Origin: Paenibacillus oenotherae
GTDB lineage: Bacteria > Bacillota > Bacilli > Paenibacillales > Paenibacillaceae
Assembly (NCBI RefSeq): GCF_019443105.1
Contig: NZ_JAHZIJ010000007.1
Span: 163,363-227,362, forward strand
Direction: 5' to 3'
Length of the DNA stretch: 64,000 bases
The notes beneath the pieces are model-generated. The model made no database searches. It was not told the DNA's origin and worked only from the letters and a program-made list of their open reading frames with translations. The position numbers were made by a program, and so were the translations under genes. Below, one piece after another: positions 1 to 8,312 of this stretch (position 1 is its first letter; each line of letters begins with the position of its first letter).

Positions 1-204
1 GGCGAGTACGAATTAAAGGAAGCCACGATGTACTCCAGCTTCCGCAGGCTTGAGGTGGACGGTGATATCGAGTGGTATTGGGGCGATGAATCCCAGGGCG
101 GACGGCGTAAATATTTCAGGATTACCGAGAAGGGCAAGGCGACTTACATCCGCAACAAAAGCAACTGGGAGTATGCGAAACGCGTGCTTGAGAACTTATT
201 ATAG
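1..204 (+). CDS. PadR-family transcriptional regulator, C-terminal part (cut by window edge)
   Basis: Frame 1 is open from the first base to TAG at 202-204 and gives the last 67 residues of a PadR-type winged-helix regulator. Residues resembling the PadR wing and following helix are visible (EATMYSSFRRLE, then GGRRKYFRITEKGKATY). PadR proteins are small ligand- or stress-responsive repressors that often control a neighbouring exporter. This one lies 11-14 bp upstream of a HAAS-domain protein and a DrrAB-type ABC exporter, the usual PadR/HAAS pairing, so it is probably the local regulator of that operon. The N-terminal DNA-recognition helix is outside the window. Confidence 0.85.
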   Translation, partial: GEYELKEATMYSSFRRLEVDGDIEWYWGDESQGGRRKYFRITEKGKATYIRNKSNWEYAKRVLENLL

Positions 205-218
205 GGAGGTTTTATGTG

Positions 219-1082
219 ATGAATGAGAAATTGACCAGCTATTTGAACGGTGTTTTCGCACCATACGAAGGGGTGAAGAGCGCCACGGAATTAAAGACTG
301 ACCTGCTCTCCGATTTGCAGGAGCGGTACCGTGAGCTTAAAGCCGAAGGCAAGGACGATGAAACCGCTTTTGAGATGACCATTGACAGCATCGGCGACAT
401 TGAGCAAACGGTACTGGAGGTGGCTAACCTCTCCCGCTCGCTGGAGCGGCAGGTGGTGACGAACTTTAGCGCGAGCAACCTGGCTAAGAGTGACTTTGCC
501 GGCGTTACGGCCCACAAAGGACAGTTCAAAGGCAGCGCGCTGCACAGTTCCGACTTTTCGGGCGCAGACTTGACCGGCAGCTCGTTTGCGAGCAGCGACG
601 TGCGTGATGCCAACTTTAACGGTGCAAATCTGACCGACTGCAACCTGTCCGCCCTTGACCTATCGAATGCGAGCTTCAATAAATCAATCCTCGTGCGCAC
701 CAACTACAGCAAGTCGGGACTGGACGGAGCAACATTCATAGGTGTCAAACTGACCGACGTCAACCTGACTATGACCGATCTCAGAAAAACGATTTTTGAG
801 AACTGTATCTTTGACGGCGTGGAGTTCAAAACTTCCGATCTGAGAGGTCTGTGTTTCGACGGGCAAACCTTTATCGGTGTCAAGTTTGACAAGTCTGCGC
901 TGAACGAAGTTTCGTTCAAGGGCGCGACACTCAAGAACGTGTCTTTCCCGACGTCTTCGTGGTCTAAAAAATATTACCGTGCTGTCAAAACCATCTGCTT
1001 TGACGGTGCGATGATGGATAAGCTGACCTATGCCTCTCTGAAAGGCATGGAGGCCGATTTGTCCAAGGTTACGGTTATATAA
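219..1082 (+). CDS. HAAS-domain protein fused to pentapeptide repeats
   Basis: 287 residues. Residues 1-75 look like the HAAS (DUF1700-like) alpha-helical domain that accompanies PadR regulators (NEKLTSYLNGVFAPYEGVKS...). From about residue 80 to the end the protein is built of A(D/N)LxX-type pentapeptide repeats (for example SGADL, NGANL, SNASF, KGATL), expected to fold as a right-handed quadrilateral beta-helix. There is no signal peptide or membrane segment, so it should be cytosolic. A GGGAGG ribosome site at 204-209 serves either GTG 216 or ATG 219. An ATG at 214 is followed at once by TGA. The gene sits between a PadR gene and an ABC exporter operon with short gaps, so one transcript is likely. 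HAAS domains usually head membrane proteins, so a soluble pentapeptide partner is unusual. Confidence 0.85.
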   Translation: MNEKLTSYLNGVFAPYEGVKSATELKTDLLSDLQERYRELKAEGKDDETAFEMTIDSIGDIEQTVLEVANLSRSLERQVVTNFSASNLAKSDFAGVTAHKGQFKGSALHSSDFSGADLTGSSFASSDVRDANFNGANLTDCNLSALDLSNASFNKSILVRTNYSKSGLDGATFIGVKLTDVNLTMTDLRKTIFENCIFDGVEFKTSDLRGLCFDGQTFIGVKFDKSALNEVSFKGATLKNVSFPTSSWSKKYYRAVKTICFDGAMMDKLTYASLKGMEADLSKVTVI

Positions 1083-1094
1083 GGAGGGAACGCT

Positions 1095-1856
1095 ATGCCG
1101 AATCATTCGATTCAAGTCATTGGCCTGCACAAATCCTACAAGCAGCAGCAAGTCCTGAAGGGCGTTGATTTCGAAGTGGAGAAGGGCAGTATTTTCGCCC
1201 TGCTCGGCTCCAACGGGGCGGGCAAGACAACGGTGGTCAGAATCCTCACCACGCTGCTCCAACAAGATAGCGGAACCGCCACCGTAAACGGCTTCGATGT
1301 TGCGTCCAAGCCGGATAATGTACGGCAGGCGATCAGTCTGACCGGGCAATTTGCCGCCGTGGACGAAATTTTGACCGGACGGGAAAATCTGATCATGATC
1401 GCCAAGCTGCGATACCTCAACAACCCGCGCCAGATTGCGGATACCATGCTGCAGCGCTTCGGGTTGACAGACGCCGCCGACCGCAAGGCGTCCACCTATT
1501 CGGGCGGTATGCGCCGCAGGCTCGACATCGCCTTGAGCCTTGTGGGCAATCCGCAGATCATTTTCCTCGACGAGCCGACCACCGGGCTTGACCCCGAGTC
1601 GCGCATCGAGGTTTGGAAGATCGTCAAGGAGCTTGCCGCTGGAGGCACGACGATATTCCTCACCACGCAGTATTTGGAGGAAGCTGAGCAGCTTGCCGAC
1701 CGAATTGCCATTCTGCACGAGGGCAGGATTATCGCGAAGGGCACGCTCTCGGAGCTGAAACAGCTGTTCCCGCAAGCGAAGGTAGAGTATGTTGAAAAAC
1801 AGCCGTCGCTAGAGGAGATATTCCTCGCAATCGTCGGCAAGAAGGAGGCCATGTAA
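1095..1856 (+). CDS. ABC transporter ATP-binding protein, DrrA type
   Basis: 253 residues with a complete nucleotide-binding domain: Walker A GSNGAGKTT near residue 38, signature YSGGMRRRLD near 135, Walker B IIFLDEPTTGLD near 155, and an H-loop region TTQYLEEAEQ in which the usual His is Gln, as in many DrrA/CcmA-like proteins. It should power a drug or lipid exporter with the permease that follows. The stop codon at 1854-1856 abuts the permease start, and AAGGAGGGAACGCT gives a strong ribosome site. At 253 residues it is shorter than DrrA (about 330), mainly because the C-terminal extension is short. Confidence 0.93.
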   Translation: MPNHSIQVIGLHKSYKQQQVLKGVDFEVEKGSIFALLGSNGAGKTTVVRILTTLLQQDSGTATVNGFDVASKPDNVRQAISLTGQFAAVDEILTGRENLIMIAKLRYLNNPRQIADTMLQRFGLTDAADRKASTYSGGMRRRLDIALSLVGNPQIIFLDEPTTGLDPESRIEVWKIVKELAAGGTTIFLTTQYLEEAEQLADRIAILHEGRIIAKGTLSELKQLFPQAKVEYVEKQPSLEEIFLAIVGKKEAM

Positions 1857-2624
1857 ATGGAGGCAGTAAAGAAACATTTCTTCACCGATATTAGCGTTAT
1901 GCTTGGACGTTCCATGCGCCATATTTTCCGCAGTATGGACACCATCATCACGGTCTGCATCACTCCGATTGCGATGATGCTGCTGTTCGTCTATGTGTTA
2001 GGCGGTGCCATTCAAACCGGGGCGGATAACTATGTGAACTACCTGTTGCCTGGCATACTGCTTATGGCTATCGCAAGCGGAATAGCCTATACGGCTTACC
2101 GCCTGTTTATGGATAAGCAGCGGGGCATATTCGAGCGGTTTCATACCATGCCGATTTCACGTTCCGCCTTGCTTTGGGGACATGTGCTGACCTCTCTGGT
2201 GTCCAACGCCATATCGGTGATCGTCATCATTCTCGCAGCGTTGCTTATGGGTTTTCGTTCGTCTGCTGGAATACTGCCATGGCTTGCCGTAGCAGGCATA
2301 CTCGCGTTGTTTACGCTAGCCCTAACTTGGGTCGCGGCGATTGCCGGACTGTCTGCAAAAACGATTGAAGGTGCAAGCGCATTTTCCTATCCGCTTATCT
2401 TCCTGCCGTTTATCAGCTCGGCGTTTGTGCCAACCGAGACGATGCCGTCGGTCGTTCGCGCCTTTGCCGAGAACCAGCCGGTGACCTCGATCGTGAACGC
2501 CATCCGTGCGCTGCTGTCCGATCAGCCGGTGGGCAATGAGATATGGGTCGCTCTTGCGTGGTGTGTCGGGATTTTGCTCGCAGCGTACTTCTTTGCAATG
2601 AGAGTGTATAAAAAACGGGTGTAA
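1857..2624 (+). CDS. ABC-2 type transporter permease, DrrB type
   Basis: 255 residues with about six hydrophobic segments and an N-terminal cytosolic stretch containing two Met-rich amphipathic turns, as in DrrB/ABC-2 permeases. The central motif of the family (ISRSALLWGHVLTSLVSN, residues 100-117) and the late segment before PLIFLPFISSAFVPTETMP are visible. It forms the membrane part of the exporter energised by the preceding ATPase, whose stop codon touches this start. The substrate cannot be read from the sequence; the family exports antibiotics, lipids or peptides. No clear terminator follows, and the 220 bp downstream show no gene. Confidence 0.92.
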   Translation: MEAVKKHFFTDISVMLGRSMRHIFRSMDTIITVCITPIAMMLLFVYVLGGAIQTGADNYVNYLLPGILLMAIASGIAYTAYRLFMDKQRGIFERFHTMPISRSALLWGHVLTSLVSNAISVIVIILAALLMGFRSSAGILPWLAVAGILALFTLALTWVAAIAGLSAKTIEGASAFSYPLIFLPFISSAFVPTETMPSVVRAFAENQPVTSIVNAIRALLSDQPVGNEIWVALAWCVGILLAAYFFAMRVYKKRV

Positions 2625-2848
2625 ACACCAAACGGAGTAGCGGACAAACAAGACACAGCGTATGTGCTAGATACCTCACGGCAGCTTCCGAAATATGTCG
2701 GCATGATGCTCCATAGTAATTGTGTACATGTCTCAGGCATACGAGCATGCCCCGCAAGGGAACACCCGCTGGTAATGCCCCATCGTAAGCCGCTGAATGA
2801 TTTCCGACAACTGGCTGCTTGACCTTGAAAGGTGTTTTGATCCCTGTC

Positions 2849-3049
2849 TCACAAATGGGGGCCAGTCCCTTTTGGAGGCGTGCGGCTTTTTCGTCGTCTT
2901 ATGAAAAATTCATTTATTGCAATCCCAGCTAGTATGGCGACTGGTATTATGTCTAATAGATCAAAATGATCGTCTACAGTATACCTAAGCAGAAAATAGG
3001 TCAATGCTCCAAATCCGATAACTCTAAGCAAAATCCATCGATTCATCAA
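2849..3049 (-). CDS. Small two-helix membrane protein, unknown function
   Basis: 66 residues with two hydrophobic segments (about 4-21 and 31-48) separated by a short acidic loop and followed by a basic tail FIRRRKSRT. AGAGGAGG lies 5-8 bases before the TTG-ATG start pair, which supports a real gene; ATG at 3046 is an equally good start. It is 48 bp from the end of the convergently read AraC gene region and belongs to no visible operon. No family is recognised. The basic tail after the second helix suggests both ends are cytoplasmic. Base composition is more AT-rich than the flanking genes. Confidence 0.6.
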   Translation of the reverse strand: MMNRWILLRVIGFGALTYFLLRYTVDDHFDLLDIIPVAILAGIAINEFFIRRRKSRTPPKGTGPHL

Positions 3050-3097
3050 TAACCTCCTCTTTAAGGCTGTTTGCCAGTTGTTGGCGCCTCATGAAAT

Positions 3098-4033
3098 TCA
3101 GACGAGCACTTTGGAGTCCCTGATTGAATTGCGAAGCTTTTGGACATCCATCTTCGGTGGCTGGCCATACATACGGGCATATTCCCGGCTGAACTGGGAA
3201 GGACTCTCGTAGCCGACGCGGAACGCCGCATCAGAGGCCTGCACGGATTCTGTCAACATTAACCTCCGGGCTTCTTGCAAACGAACCGTCTTCTGGTATT
3301 GCAACGGACTCATTGCCGTCACGCGCTTGAAATGCTTATGAAACGCCGATACGCTCATATTCACGGACTTTGCGAGTTGCTCAACAGACAGCGGACGAGC
3401 GTATTGCCGATTGATCAACCGGATTGCTTGAGCGATGCTGTAAGCATGGCTGCCGTTGGTGGCAAATTGATAAAGGAGCGCGCCTTGTTCGCCCTGAAGC
3501 ATGCGATACAGAACTTCGCGGATGACAAGCGGCGCCAGAACTGGAATGTCCTCAGGCGTGTCGAGCATTTGCATGAGCCGCACAATGGTTTCGAGCAACG
3601 CGGGAGAAGTCTGATTCACGGTTATACCTCTGCCGCCTTCCATGGGGACGGAAGCGAGGCGATTCGTTTTTTTCACGATCTCCATGATGACGTCAGCATC
3701 GAAGCTCAGTTTCAAACTTAAGTAGGGAATCTCGGGTGAAGCATCTACAATTCTGCCCGTAATCGGCAATTCGACGGAAGTGACCAGGTAAGTCGAAGGA
3801 TCGTATCGGAACGTTTCATTCGCCAGCGAGGCGATCTTAGCTCCCTGCGCCACGACGCAAATAGATGGCTTGTAGACTGATTCCAGCGGTTCCGACAAAT
3901 GAGTGGCATGCATCAACGATAAAGAAGGAACTTCCGTCCGATACGTACCACTAGTCGGGGCATGGCGACGTATTAGAAGCGCCAATTGCTGCAAGGCTTG
4001 TTCTGTACGCTGCGATTCATTCATTGTATCCAA
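3098..4033 (-). CDS. AraC-family transcriptional regulator with AraC_N domain
   Basis: 311 residues. Residues 25-180 match the AraC-type regulator N-terminal (cupin-like) domain, with SLMHATHLSEPLESVYKPSI and VVAQGAK. Two helix-turn-helix units occupy about 200-300: IAQAIRLINRQYARPLSVEQL, then QASDAAFRVGYESPSQFSRE. The start is TTG at 4033 with GGGGGAG 6-8 bases upstream; ATG at 4024 is an alternative. It is divergent from the SDR oxidoreductase at 4212, with a 178-bp shared promoter region. Members of this family next to short-chain reductases commonly control them in response to a small organic substrate, so regulation of the SDR gene is the likeliest role. This is inferred from position only. 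Confidence 0.92.
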   Translation of the reverse strand: MDTMNESQRTEQALQQLALLIRRHAPTSGTYRTEVPSLSLMHATHLSEPLESVYKPSICVVAQGAKIASLANETFRYDPSTYLVTSVELPITGRIVDASPEIPYLSLKLSFDADVIMEIVKKTNRLASVPMEGGRGITVNQTSPALLETIVRLMQMLDTPEDIPVLAPLVIREVLYRMLQGEQGALLYQFATNGSHAYSIAQAIRLINRQYARPLSVEQLAKSVNMSVSAFHKHFKRVTAMSPLQYQKTVRLQEARRLMLTESVQASDAAFRVGYESPSQFSREYARMYGQPPKMDVQKLRNSIRDSKVLV

Positions 4034-4211
4034 GGCCGACTCCCCCAGGAAGGTTTTTTGCTTTTATTATATAGAGACAGAAGAGAATCAGGCAAGGATC
4101 GGACAGGAATGGTCTATCGGTACGATGCTCATACTTAATATAATGAATTTGCATGATAGAACTCGGCCAATCAACGTTAGGCTTATATTATGATAAAGGA
4201 GAGGAACGGAA

Positions 4212-4949
4212 ATGAGTTTGAATGGAAAAGTCGCAATCGTCACCGGGGCGTCTCGTGGCATCGGACGGCAAATTGCCATCCAATTCGCACAATCCGGAGC
4301 GAAGGTGGTTATCAATTATTCCTCTAGCCGTGGGAGAGCGGAAGAGGTAATAAAGACGATTGAGCAATTCGGCGGCCAGGCGGTGGGAATCCAGGCCGAC
4401 GTGAGTAAGGTGAGCGAAGTCGAAGCGTTGTTCTCGGAGGCGCTCGAGCGATTCGGGCACGTAGACATACTTGTCAACAATGCCGGCATCATGGAGAACA
4501 ATGCGATTGCGGACGTGACAGAGGAGATATTCGATCGGCATTTCGCGGCCAACGTGAAAGGGACTTATTTCGCTTGCCAACAAGCAATGAAGCATATGGC
4601 GAAAGGCGGGACAATCGTTAATTTCTCGACCTCCGTTTCTGGAGCGATGCTCCCGATGTACAGTGTCTATGCCGCAACGAAAGGTGCAGTCGAGCAATTA
4701 ACACGCCAATTGGCAAAGGAATTCGGTCCTAGGGACATCACCATCAATTGCATCGCACCCGGGCAAGTATCAACCGAGCTGTTCCTGAACGGCAAATCAC
4801 CGGAGGTGATCGATTCTTTCCGCCGAATGAATGCGTTTGGACGGCTCGGAGATCCAGAGGATATCGCGAATGCTCTCGAGCTGCTCGTTAGCGATAAAGC
4901 CCGTTGGATAACGGGCCAGACGATCCGCGTAAATGGCGGGTTTAATTAA
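4212..4949 (+). CDS. SDR-family NAD(P)-dependent oxidoreductase
   Basis: 245 residues, the classical short-chain dehydrogenase length. Cofactor motif TGASRGIG is at residues 12-19, NNAG near 90, the catalytic Ser near 138, and YAATK near 152-156. SSRGRAEEV after the second strand suggests an NADP(H) preference because basic residues follow it. The C-terminal half keeps the usual PGQVSTE and LVSDKARWITGQTIRVNGG. The substrate is not determinable; 3-oxoacyl-ACP reductase-like and glucose-dehydrogenase-like members look similar. It is divergent from an AraC regulator. AAAGGAGAGG precedes the ATG, and a TATAAT lies at 4139-4144 in the shared promoter region. Confidence 0.94.
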   Translation: MSLNGKVAIVTGASRGIGRQIAIQFAQSGAKVVINYSSSRGRAEEVIKTIEQFGGQAVGIQADVSKVSEVEALFSEALERFGHVDILVNNAGIMENNAIADVTEEIFDRHFAANVKGTYFACQQAMKHMAKGGTIVNFSTSVSGAMLPMYSVYAATKGAVEQLTRQLAKEFGPRDITINCIAPGQVSTELFLNGKSPEVIDSFRRMNAFGRLGDPEDIANALELLVSDKARWITGQTIRVNGGFN

Positions 4950-4995
4950 ACGCTTAGAATACAATGAAATATTGTCGCCTCATCCACTCCCCGGC

Positions 4996-5032
4996 CTGCC
5001 GGTTCGCGATATCAAGGTCACCGAACCGGCAG
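4996..5032. terminator. Inverted repeat after the SDR gene
   Basis: An 11-bp perfect stem (CTGCCGGTTCG with CGAACCGGCAG) around a 15-base loop lies between the SDR gene and the convergent GNAT gene. There is no T-run on either strand, so it may be a weak intrinsic terminator or an mRNA-end stabiliser shared by the two convergent genes. Confidence 0.45.
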
Positions 5033-5111
5033 CACCAAGGAAACCGAAGCATGGTTGGCTCCGGGCCGCTTGCAACAGCTTTCCTCGGGTTATTGTTTGC
5101 AAGTCAGGTGT

Positions 5112-5540
5112 TCACTTTATTTCACGCTCATGAATGACTCCAAACATTCCAGTCATACCTTCATGGTTATTGAATCCGTATTTATTATAAAATGACTCTT
5201 TTCCTTGGGATGCAAATAAACCTACAAATGATTTTTCCGGTGCGTTTTCCTTTAAATATTCCGAAATTGCTTTCATAATCATATTTCCGATGCCTTTATT
5301 CTGATGCTCTGGTACAACCGCAATGTCTTGGATATAAAAATATATCTTTCCGTCCCCGACTACTCTTCCCATTCCGACTATTTCTTCTTTATATTGAACG
5401 ATAACACCAAATAATGATTGGTTTAAAGATTCTTCTGCAACATCAAAATTCATAAACGCTGTCCAGCCCACTGCATGACAAAGCGTTTTGTATTCTGCAA
5501 GGTTGGCTGTTCTTTGAATTATTTTGTATTCTTTACTCAT
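5112..5540 (-). CDS. GNAT-family N-acetyltransferase
   Basis: 142 residues. The acetyl-CoA binding core is seen as IAVVPEHQNKGIGNMIMKAI, the QxxGxG/A pyrophosphate loop of GNAT enzymes, around residues 74-93. The preceding strand (KIYFYIQDIAV) and the C-terminal FYNKYGFNNHEGMTGM fit the fold. AAGGAGTAATCC precedes the ATG. It would acetylate a small amine or a protein N-terminus or lysine; the substrate is unknown. Composition is clearly more AT-rich than the neighbouring SDR and VOC genes, which suggests separate acquisition. It may be co-transcribed behind the VOC gene, which ends 15 bp upstream on the same strand. Confidence 0.9.
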   Translation of the reverse strand: MSKEYKIIQRTANLAEYKTLCHAVGWTAFMNFDVAEESLNQSLFGVIVQYKEEIVGMGRVVGDGKIYFYIQDIAVVPEHQNKGIGNMIMKAISEYLKENAPEKSFVGLFASQGKESFYNKYGFNNHEGMTGMFGVIHEREIK

Positions 5541-5555
5541 GGATTACTCCTTAAA

Positions 5556-6353
5556 TTATGAAAATATGGATGGTTTAACAACCCGTTGCCGCACCATGAT
5601 TCCGTTGCCGTACGGGTCATAGAACATGAAGCATGCCGCACCCATCCGTTCCTCGATAACAGTCACATCCGATGCGCCTTTTGCAGTCACGTGACCTCTT
5701 GCCGCCTCGACATCCGGCGAATCGATCACAAGAGCCGGGGCGACGCGCAAAGTGAGCTGCAGCTTTTCGTAATGCACCTTTCCGGTCTGTGACAGCCGAT
5801 TGTCGTCCACCAGCAAATCCGCGCCCTTGTCCATCGCAATGCCGTTCAGCCCTTGTACCAGCGGGTCCGGCCGAACATCCTTCTGCAAAAATTCGGCGTA
5901 CCACTTCTCCGTCTCAGCCGCGCGGTCTCCATGTGCTATCACGTGGCTGATCCTTGTGAGCAACGGGTGCGCATCACCAACAGGCTCCTGTGGCTGCTCA
6001 TGCGAGATCGCCCAGCAGACCATGTTCCCGCCCACCGCGAAATGCTTCGCCTCCTCATAACGGTATAGTTCTCCAACATGCGAGTAGCCCTTTCCGGTAC
6101 AGAAGTCGTACGACGCGTCGATATCCCGGATCGACTCGAACATGATCATCGGCGGCAAGCCCCACATATGGCTGTCGAGAATGATTCCGGTGCCGTCGAA
6201 CGATACGCCCCAGTAGATGCCGCCTCCCGTTTTGTCTGGTCGGATTGTCTGTTCAAACAGATCCGCATACCATTCGATAGCTGCCTTCAAATCAGGTACG
6301 GGTAAAAATAGGGTGTGAATGATGGGCTTGATAGGGTGTGTCAAAGCTTGCAC
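5556..6353 (-). CDS. Tandem VOC (glyoxalase/bleomycin-resistance fold) protein
   Basis: 265 residues comprising two vicinal-oxygen-chelate modules. The first starts IIHTLFLPVPDLKAAIEWYADLF (residues 11-33) and the second near residue 130 (RISHVIAHGDRAAETEKWYAEFL), ending MFYDPYGNGIMV, the usual last strand with its Asp-Pro-x-Gly turn. Such proteins are metal-dependent lyases or dioxygenases, or antibiotic-binding proteins; metal ligands cannot be assigned by eye with confidence. The GTG at 6353 is only two bases from GAGAGG, so the in-frame TTG at 6344 is a plausible true start. The next gene upstream on the strand is an ECF sigma factor that may share its transcript. Confidence 0.85.
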   Translation of the reverse strand: MQALTHPIKPIIHTLFLPVPDLKAAIEWYADLFEQTIRPDKTGGGIYWGVSFDGTGIILDSHMWGLPPMIMFESIRDIDASYDFCTGKGYSHVGELYRYEEAKHFAVGGNMVCWAISHEQPQEPVGDAHPLLTRISHVIAHGDRAAETEKWYAEFLQKDVRPDPLVQGLNGIAMDKGADLLVDDNRLSQTGKVHYEKLQLTLRVAPALVIDSPDVEAARGHVTAKGASDVTVIEERMGAACFMFYDPYGNGIMVRQRVVKPSIFS

Positions 6354-6427
6354 TTCCTCTCAATTAAGTTGACTTCAATACAAGGACACATCGAACCGCC
6401 AATCTCTATCCATCTCCACCAAAAAAA

Positions 6428-7981
6428 TTATATCCGCTCCAGCGCAGCCTCCAAAAAGCCCGCCGCTTCCGCCTCTGCCTCCATTGCAGCCTTGAGCCCT
6501 GCCGCTATCTGTTCCCGGTTCGATGTTATGCCGCCCATTCCGAACGGGAAGGCCGGATACAACTGAAGCATCGTCCGACTGATTTGCCCGTACAAGCTGC
6601 TTGCGGCCGCCAGCAGAGAACGGGCTTCCTCACGAACCTGCCGGTCCCGGGAGAGCCGCTCCAGGTACCGACAGGCATGCTCGCGGGCTTCCGACAGCAG
6701 AGCCACCTGGTAGGCGTGGCCAAGCGGATCCAGCCGGTCTTCCAGGACGGCGCTTCGCCATTCCAGGTAAGCGGCTTGACCGAAGGCAAAGCCGGGCACG
6801 CGGGGCTCGTCCCCCCGAATCTGCTTCACAATGCCGCCAAGAACGGTGCGCAAGGAAGTGGGCACGCCTGTCCGCCTGTCCAAAATAGCCGCAAACAGCC
6901 CAGGACTTTCAGAGCTTCTGCCCAAGCTCTCATATGTATAGCGATTCAAGCCGGGCCGGTGGCTTCGACCGAACAGCACCCGCTCCATATCATCATATCC
7001 GTAGATCAGGTCGAACTCGTTGATCGTCAAATTCCATACGATGGCTGGGCGGCCAGCTTTCACGGCGTCATGGATCAACCGCAGCACGCCGACTTGCTGC
7101 TCCGGCAGGATCTGCTGTCGGCCAGGGCGCCCGAAACATCGGGCACTCCACCCAACCCGCTCCGCCGCACCGTAAAAGGCGAAGCTCCAGTCGAATGTCG
7201 ACAACCCCCTCCAGTCGCATCCGGAGGAAATCCCGATTCGAAACGCATCGCCCGTCAGCCCCATAATCGTTGTAAGTGACTGCTCTCGATCGCTGACATA
7301 CCGCATCACTTCGAGCAGTGCTACGGACAGGAATGCATATGGACGCGAGAAACGAGGCTCTTCAAGGACGATACAGTTCGGCCCGCCCTCATCGCGTCGG
7401 CTAGCGAGATAACGGTCTACTCCCATGCGAAACCGATCCTCGTTCAGCTTCGAACGGGAACGGGAAATCAAGTTGTAGACGTTGCTTCGCGCAATGCCGA
7501 GTGACGACGCGACCTCATCCGGCTGCAGCCCTCCGACCATTGCGTCCATGACATGCTTCTCGTTGCCGCGCAAAGTGCAGGACGAGCGAGCCGCCACTTC
7601 ACGGCGAGTATCGCGGTCGAGTATCTGCTGCATCGGATCGGCCGGACGGCTGGCCAAATACGGATCGGCCGCTTCGGGCAGATCGCTGAATGGCTTCGTC
7701 CGGCTTTCAGCGCCCCGCAGCATATTGATCGCCGTCCGGCGAACGAGCCTCCTCAGCCAAGGGCGAAACCGCTCCGGATCCCGAAGCCCGGAAAGCTTGG
7801 CCGCCATCCGCAGGAACGACTCCTGAACCGCGTCCTCGGCAAGCGAAGTGTCGCGCAAAATATCGCGGGCCCACAACACGGCTTCCCGCCTGTACGCAAC
7901 GATTAACTGCGTCAGCGCCACCTGATCGCCCGCGGCCGCGCTCATAATCATATCCGACTGGTGCATGTTGTCCAAGCTCAT
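6428..7981 (-). CDS. ECF sigma factor fused to a C39/BtrH-like domain
   Basis: 517 residues. Residues 10-185 form an ECF sigma factor: region 2 (ILRDTSLAEDAVQESFLRMA, then WLRRLVRRTAINMLR) and region 4 (MDAMVGGLQPDEVASSLGIARSNVYNLISRSRSKL). The remaining ~330 residues are not a sigma domain. They contain a stretch (AGRPAIVWNLTINEFDLIYGYD) like the papain-fold C39/BtrH N-terminal family, where a substrate-pocket Gly-Tyr-Asp follows the core strand, and end in helices that could be a BtrH-type C-terminal domain. No anti-sigma gene is adjacent. The ATG overlaps the stop of the upstream AraC-like stump by four bases (ATGA), so the two are translationally coupled. The fused domain may sense a ligand and gate the sigma factor. 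Confidence 0.82.
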   Translation of the reverse strand: MSLDNMHQSDMIMSAAAGDQVALTQLIVAYRREAVLWARDILRDTSLAEDAVQESFLRMAAKLSGLRDPERFRPWLRRLVRRTAINMLRGAESRTKPFSDLPEAADPYLASRPADPMQQILDRDTRREVAARSSCTLRGNEKHVMDAMVGGLQPDEVASSLGIARSNVYNLISRSRSKLNEDRFRMGVDRYLASRRDEGGPNCIVLEEPRFSRPYAFLSVALLEVMRYVSDREQSLTTIMGLTGDAFRIGISSGCDWRGLSTFDWSFAFYGAAERVGWSARCFGRPGRQQILPEQQVGVLRLIHDAVKAGRPAIVWNLTINEFDLIYGYDDMERVLFGRSHRPGLNRYTYESLGRSSESPGLFAAILDRRTGVPTSLRTVLGGIVKQIRGDEPRVPGFAFGQAAYLEWRSAVLEDRLDPLGHAYQVALLSEAREHACRYLERLSRDRQVREEARSLLAAASSLYGQISRTMLQLYPAFPFGMGGITSNREQIAAGLKAAMEAEAEAAGFLEAALERI

Positions 7982-8151
7982 CTCCGCCCCCTTGTTTGTC
8001 CCCTAGATATCCATATTGCCTTCTTAAGTTCCTCGAAAACATCGAGGCGCGAACAGCAGGCCATGCGGGCCGCCTCGCCAAGCTCAATCTCCCCGGTCAG
8101 GTTCTCCTCAATGTAGTCTATCGCCCTGTTCATCCGCTCCAACCACTCCAT
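7978..8151 (-). CDS. AraC-type HTH stump coupled to the downstream sigma gene
   Basis: 57 residues starting MEWLERMNRAIDYIEENL, a near-perfect match to the first helix of AraC/XylS DNA-binding domains, followed by IELGEAARMACCSR and then diverging (LDVFEELKKAIWISRGQT) before the recognition helix. It is therefore either a broken AraC gene or a deliberately short coupling peptide. GAGAGGAGGG lies 6-9 bases before ATG 8151, far better than any upstream start. Its stop TGA overlaps the sigma ATG, so translation of the sigma gene depends on this reading frame. That coupling gives a reason for an otherwise useless fragment to be kept. Confidence 0.65.
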   Translation of the reverse strand: MEWLERMNRAIDYIEENLTGEIELGEAARMACCSRLDVFEELKKAIWISRGQTRGRR

Positions 8152-8242
8152 CCCATTCCCTCCTCTCGAGTTCAAGTATAGTCGGGGCAGATCATCGCTT
8201 CGCAACGATTTGTGCACAAAGAAGTTGCTTCCTCAATAGAAA

Positions 8243-8271
8243 CTGACAAAAAAGGTTCCGAACATTATAAT
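8243..8271 (+). promoter_or_regulatory. Sigma-A type promoter of the LytTR/ABC cluster
   Basis: CTGACA (8243-8248) and TATAAT (8266-8271) are separated by exactly 17 bp, close to consensus, about 40 bp upstream of the LytTR-domain gene, whose ribosome site is CTAGGAGGACGG. Confidence 0.75.
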
Positions 8272-8312
8272 TGTTTAATATATCCTGTAGCGGGTCTGAC
8301 TAGGAGGACGGC

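Noticed and set aside
684-1775. Long open frame of 363 codons antisense to the pentapeptide and ABC ATPase genes
   Set aside because: It overlaps two well supported genes on the other strand, has no ribosome site or recognisable domain, and is explained by their GC-rich codon pattern.
2625-2848. Possible IS relic after the DrrB-type gene
   Set aside because: No terminal repeats or transposase fragment could be recognised; nothing supportable beyond an intergenic stretch.
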